Shown piece after piece: positions 60,945 through 64,000 of a stretch of DNA of 64,000 nucleotides. The notes under the pieces were generated by a model, which saw nothing but the letters and a program-made list of their open reading frames with translations, ran no database searches and was not told where the DNA came from. The stretch's first letter is position 1; each line of letters opens with the position of its first letter. Origin of the DNA: Sphingopyxis sp. FD7 (lineage in GTDB: Bacteria; Pseudomonadota; Alphaproteobacteria; Sphingomonadales; Sphingomonadaceae); assembly GCF_003609835.1 (NCBI RefSeq), contig NZ_AP017898.1, positions 2,108,001 through 2,172,000 of the forward strand, read 5' to 3'. Made by a program: the position numbers and the translations under genes.

Positions 60945-62534
60945 TCAGCTGCCGGGAAAATCGGCGCCCGCGGTGACGTCGATCGCCGTTTCGCCGCCGG
61001 TCGGGATGACCGTGCGCCCGAACCAGACGAAGCGCGCGGTCGGCTGCGTCAGATCGCGGTCATAGCGCGCCGTGACCGCCGCCGGATCATATCCCATCCA
61101 GATCAGCGTCGCGGGGAAAATCTGGCTGACCGAATGGCCCTCGCGCGGTGCATCGGCATAGCGCGCCGCGATTCGCGGCGGCAGAAAGGCGAGCAGCGGC
61201 ACGCGAAACTCGTCGGCCATCGCCTCGCGGCTGCAATGTGGCAGCGCGCCGGGCGTCAGATTCTGCCCATGGTCGGACGTATAGATGATCGCCACCTGCT
61301 CGCGGTCGACCCCGGCGAGCAGCCGCCCGAAAAAGCGCGCCTTCGACCAGCGGAGCGCGGTCGCATATTGCTGCGCGACGGGGGCGTCCGGGGGGATGGC
61401 GCCCGCGGGATAATGATCGCGATACTGGAAATGGACGCCGCGCAGCACGGCATAGCTAAATGTCTTCGCGTCCCCTTTCAGGCCTCGATTGATCGCGTCG
61501 GCCATTTTCAGGTCGGTGTCGATCCCGCCCGGCATCGGCCGATAGGCGTCGATCAGCGCGCGCTCGGGCGGTAGCAGCAGATTCTGCGGCGCCCCCGACG
61601 TCTGCCCGTCCATCATCACCGTCCGATATCCCGCAGCCTTCGCATAGGCCCAGATCGACGGCGTACGGCGCAGGTCGGCGCCCGCATCGACGCGGCGCAC
61701 GTTGACCCCTGAGCGCAGCGCCACCTGCGCGGGCGCGCTGCAATGCCCCATCGCCGCTGCAACCCCGAAGTCGAGGTGCGGCGTGTCCGCCAGCGTCGGT
61801 GCGATCAGTCGCCGAAAGGGCGCTTCGGCAACGCTCTCGTCGATCACCCACAGGATGTGCCGCGGCGTGCCGGCGGAAGCGCGCGCCACGATCTCGACCG
61901 CGCCGCGTGGCGGCGGCGGCGGCGCTGCCGCAAGGTCGGCAACCAGCCCATAGAGGCTGCGCTCGGCACCCTCGGGCCACAGCGCGGCATGGCGATAAAC
62001 GATGCTCGGCGCGATAAGCAGCGCGAGCGTCGCCACCGCCAGGCCACCGCCCCATGGCCAGCGCACCGCGCGCCGCGCGAGCCGCCGCGCCGCGACGAAC
62101 AGCGCCAGTGCGGCCGCGACCTGCGCTGCGGCCCACAGCAATTCGCCGCTGAACTCGCCTGCGGCATTTCCCGCCTGCCGGACTTCGGCGAACAGCCAGG
62201 CAAGCGAGCCCGCATCGAGCAGCTCGGCAACAAGCTGCGCGTAACCCAGGTTCACGGCGATCGAGACGCCCGCGAGCAGAAGCAGCATCGCGGCCCAGCG
62301 ACGCGGAAAAAGCCACAGCGCCGCCATCAGCGCCGCCGCCTGAAAGACGAGGAAAAACAGCGCCGTCGCGGCGCTCGGCGCGTCGCCCGCGGCGAACCGA
62401 TAGGCGACACTGTGGATCAACTGAAAGCGGTTGGCGATAATATAACCGCCGCCGAACAGCAGCAGCGCGACCGCCAGCTGCACCATTGTGGGCGCGCCAA
62501 ACCTCCGCCCGACCTTCACCCCGATCCCCCTCAT
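60945..62534 (-). CDS. Sulfatase-fold membrane enzyme (phosphoethanolamine transferase-like)
   Basis: A 529-residue protein with four to five N-terminal membrane helices (TMVQLAVALLLFGGGYIIA, FFLVFQAAALMAALWLF, WAAMLLLLAGVSIAVN) and a periplasmic alkaline-phosphatase/sulfatase-like domain. HILWVIDESVAEAPF carries the first metal Asp-Glu, GHCSAPAQVALRSGV the nucleophile region, and YTSDHGQNLTPGALPH the D-H metal pair. The layout resembles EptA or OpgE-type transferases that add phosphoethanolamine or phosphoglycerol to envelope glycans. The exact donor and acceptor are unknown. Confidence 0.83.
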   Translation of the reverse strand: MRGIGVKVGRRFGAPTMVQLAVALLLFGGGYIIANRFQLIHSVAYRFAAGDAPSAATALFFLVFQAAALMAALWLFPRRWAAMLLLLAGVSIAVNLGYAQLVAELLDAGSLAWLFAEVRQAGNAAGEFSGELLWAAAQVAAALALFVAARRLARRAVRWPWGGGLAVATLALLIAPSIVYRHAALWPEGAERSLYGLVADLAAAPPPPPRGAVEIVARASAGTPRHILWVIDESVAEAPFRRLIAPTLADTPHLDFGVAAAMGHCSAPAQVALRSGVNVRRVDAGADLRRTPSIWAYAKAAGYRTVMMDGQTSGAPQNLLLPPERALIDAYRPMPGGIDTDLKMADAINRGLKGDAKTFSYAVLRGVHFQYRDHYPAGAIPPDAPVAQQYATALRWSKARFFGRLLAGVDREQVAIIYTSDHGQNLTPGALPHCSREAMADEFRVPLLAFLPPRIAARYADAPREGHSVSQIFPATLIWMGYDPAAVTARYDRDLTQPTARFVWFGRTVIPTGGETAIDVTAGADFPGS

Positions 62535-62578
62535 CCGCCGCTCTGGTCACCCGAATCCAAAAGTTCGCCACATTGATG

Positions 62579-62609
62579 TCGTCACCCCGGGCCCGACCCG
62601 GGGTGACGA
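62579..62609. repeat. Single hairpin CGTCACCCCGGGCCCGACCC family
   Basis: CGTCACCCCGGGCCCGACCCGGGGTGACG is a palindrome of the CGTCACCCCGG group, here as a single hairpin. It lies in the 154-bp gap between the sulfatase-fold and DsbA-like genes. Confidence 0.82.
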
Positions 62610-62688
62610 TGATGAAACAAGCGTCGATTCCACCACAATAGGCCGTAAAGCTTGAAAAATCTCAAAGGAATGGCCCACACGCGGCCAC

Positions 62689-63417
62689 TCAGGCGGCGGG
62701 CGCCAGGATCTTCTTTTCGATCACGCGGATGAACAGCTCGGCATCCTGCGCTCCCGGCACCAGCATCTGGCCGCCCAGAATGAAGGCGGGCACCCCGGTG
62801 ATGTTCCGCTCCGCCCACCAATGCTCTTCGGTCCGCACCATTTCCCCGAACTCGTCCGATGCCAATATGGCGGCCGCGCGCTCGCGGTCGAGCCCGACCG
62901 ACGCCGCGACATCGGCGAGCACGTCATGGTCGCTGACATCGCGATTGTCGGTGAAGTGCGCGCGGAACAACGCCAGCTTGAGCGCCGTCTGCACTCCCGT
63001 TGCCGCTTGCTGGTCGGACGATTCCATGGCGCCAGCCCAGGTCAACAGGCGGTGCGCATCGAAACTGTTGCGCATCCGGAAATCAGGGCCACGGTTGAAG
63101 GCAAAGCCCAGCTTGTCCGCGATCGCTGCAAGTCGCCCCGTGTTGGCGCGGCTCTGCTCGGCACTGATGCCATATTTGCGCATCACATGCGCCGCGGCGT
63201 CTTCGCCATCCGGCGGCATGTCGGGATTAAGCTCGAAGGGATGCCACTGAACGCGGAAATCGAGCCGCCCTTTGAAATGATCCATCACCTGCCGGAACTT
63301 CAGCCAGCCGATGATGCACCAGGGACACATGACGTCGGACACGATGTCGACACTCAGGCGCGGTACGTGCGGCTCCGTCAATTGTCTTCTCCCGTTGGCG
63401 CTCGCCGCAGCGCTCAC
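62689..63417 (-). CDS. DsbA-family oxidoreductase, FrnE-like
   Basis: A 242-residue thioredoxin-fold protein. VDIVSDVMCPWCIIGWLKF contains the CPWC redox pair, a long helical insert follows (GISAEQSRANTGRLAAIADK), and the cis-Pro loop is ITGVPAFILGGQML. This is the FrnE/2-hydroxychromene-2-carboxylate isomerase-like branch, cytoplasmic and often oxidative-stress linked. Translation probably begins at GTG 63417, overlapping the stop of the 46-residue gene as GTGA; TTG 63381 with GGGAG upstream is an alternative that gives MTEPHVPRLSVDIVSD. Confidence 0.88.
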   Translation of the reverse strand: MSAAASANGRRQLTEPHVPRLSVDIVSDVMCPWCIIGWLKFRQVMDHFKGRLDFRVQWHPFELNPDMPPDGEDAAAHVMRKYGISAEQSRANTGRLAAIADKLGFAFNRGPDFRMRNSFDAHRLLTWAGAMESSDQQAATGVQTALKLALFRAHFTDNRDVSDHDVLADVAASVGLDRERAAAILASDEFGEMVRTEEHWWAERNITGVPAFILGGQMLVPGAQDAELFIRVIEKKILAPAA

Positions 63418-63554
63418 TCGTCCGATCGGCGGTCCCTGCCTGTGCGCCGGTCGCCCTTGCGGCGATCCGGCCCCTGAAAATCGGGATCGTCGGCAACGCG
63501 GCGATCGCCAGCCCGCCGATCCGACTTCGCCCGTTTGTTTCCATCATTTTCCAT
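63414..63554 (-). CDS. 46-residue protein with DRR repeats
   Basis: ATG 63554 has GGGAGGAAG upstream. The protein is strongly charged: KRAKSDRRAGDRRV, then PDRRKGDRRTGRDRRSDE, with five D-R-R triplets spaced 4 to 15 residues apart, so it is probably disordered. Similar low-complexity basic small proteins are known as cytoplasmic hypotheticals in sphingomonads. Its stop overlaps the FrnE-like start, which points to coupling. Confidence 0.65.
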   Translation of the reverse strand: MENDGNKRAKSDRRAGDRRVADDPDFQGPDRRKGDRRTGRDRRSDE

Positions 63555-63675
63555 ACGCTTCCTCCCCACCACAAGGACGATGAAGCGACCCGGCGCCAGT
63601 TGCTCACAAAATGCTGTTCCTGACAAGCGGAGGCGGCAAAGCCGCTCCGTCGCACGGTGCGGCCGCCCGCCTGCG

Positions 63676-64000
63676 TCAAAGCCGCGCTTCGAGCCGCGCG
63701 AGCAATTGCTGCACCGGCGTCGCCGCGGGCGCGTTCCAGCCCGCCTCGATCAGCGCAATCCGCTCGAACAAGCGCTCGCTTGCCGCGATGATCCGGCGAA
63801 GCGACGCATCGAATCCGGCGCAGATCGCCCAGTCGGCCGCCACCGGTTCGCCGATCCGCGCCGCGCTGTCGTGCGGGCCCGCGCCCGGATCGCCCGCGAG
63901 CATCGCCCGGCGGTGGAGCAGCCAGGCGATGATGTGCATCAGCCGCGTCGTTGTCTTGAGCGATTCGCACGCCAGCGAAACCTGCGCCAACGCGTCGCCC
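63676..64000 (-). CDS. rcdA: DUF1465 protein, RcdA-like (start outside window)
   Basis: The last 107 codons of a DUF1465 protein, open to the right edge. The conserved segment ESLKTTTRLMHIIAWLLHR followed by SERLFERIALIEAGWN is that of RcdA, the adaptor that helps ClpXP degrade CtrA and other regulators in Caulobacter. The short helical build agrees with this. The protein appears to continue a few codons beyond TTG 63990 into the unseen part. It suggests that the CtrA proteolytic circuit operates in this organism. Confidence 0.8.
   Translation of the reverse strand, partial: GDALAQVSLACESLKTTTRLMHIIAWLLHRRAMLAGDPGAGPHDSAARIGEPVAADWAICAGFDASLRRIIAASERLFERIALIEAGWNAPAATPVQQLLARLEARL

Overview
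The window looks like a chromosomal segment of a GC-rich alphaproteobacterium of the order Sphingomonadales, most like Sphingopyxis or a close relative. This is inferred from GC content in the mid to high 60s, sphingomonad-type gene content (TorF-family porin, DmdC-like acyl-CoA dehydrogenase, an RcdA/DUF1465 protein, an Anbu cluster) and very many short palindromic intergenic repeats. No similarity search was possible, so family names rest on motifs read in the translations. No rRNA, tRNA or CRISPR array was recognised.

Layout. 1-4.4 kb: 3' end of a thiolase-like gene, an ALDH7-type aldehyde dehydrogenase and acetyl-CoA synthetase. 4.5-8.8 kb: a complete four-gene Anbu cluster (proteasome-like hydrolase, transglutaminase-like protein, alpha-E protein, circularly permuted ATP-grasp), all on the minus strand. 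9-19 kb: secA, small secreted proteins, an SDR with tandem operator-like palindromes, a metallopeptidase-ccmA-ccmB operon, PCD, ArsC, an L,D-transpeptidase, two GIN-domain proteins and a 59-residue Myb/SANT-like protein. 19-30 kb: a BaiN/YhiN flavoprotein, a DEAD-box helicase, a quinone reductase, a glutathione-dependent formaldehyde/formate module (adhC, purU, fghA with two small partners), GNAT enzymes and threonine deaminase. 30-47 kb: an overlapping dehydrogenase-amidohydrolase-flavoenzyme operon, an FMN-dependent hydroxy-acid oxidase, a porin, ispG, a membrane-AhpD fusion, an acyl-CoA carboxyltransferase diverging from an SDR, an EamA permease, Sua5 and an acyl-CoA dehydrogenase.

47-58 kb is the accessory-looking part: a CHASE2-degenerate GGDEF-EAL protein behind a CtrA-like box, a complete IS5-family element with TAA target duplication, a 20-codon ORF followed by a terminator, nrdA and nrdB separated by a DUF559 (Vsr-like) nuclease gene framed by repeats, a nucleotidyltransferase with a small overlapping partner, a low-GC orphan, a GIY-YIG nuclease gene framed by another repeat family, and a truncated HTH gene behind a perfect GTTC-N7-GTTC (LexA-type) box. 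58-64 kb: a CPBP protease, a DUF2268-like protease, small proteins, a sulfatase-fold membrane enzyme, a DsbA/FrnE-like oxidoreductase and the start of rcdA.

The most unusual theme is the palindromic repeats: at least eight sequence families and more than twenty copies. One is translated in frame inside the signal-peptide region of an amidohydrolase. Two families tightly bracket lone nuclease genes (DUF559 and GIY-YIG), which suggests, but does not prove, a repeat-nuclease partnership comparable in logic to REP/RAYT systems.
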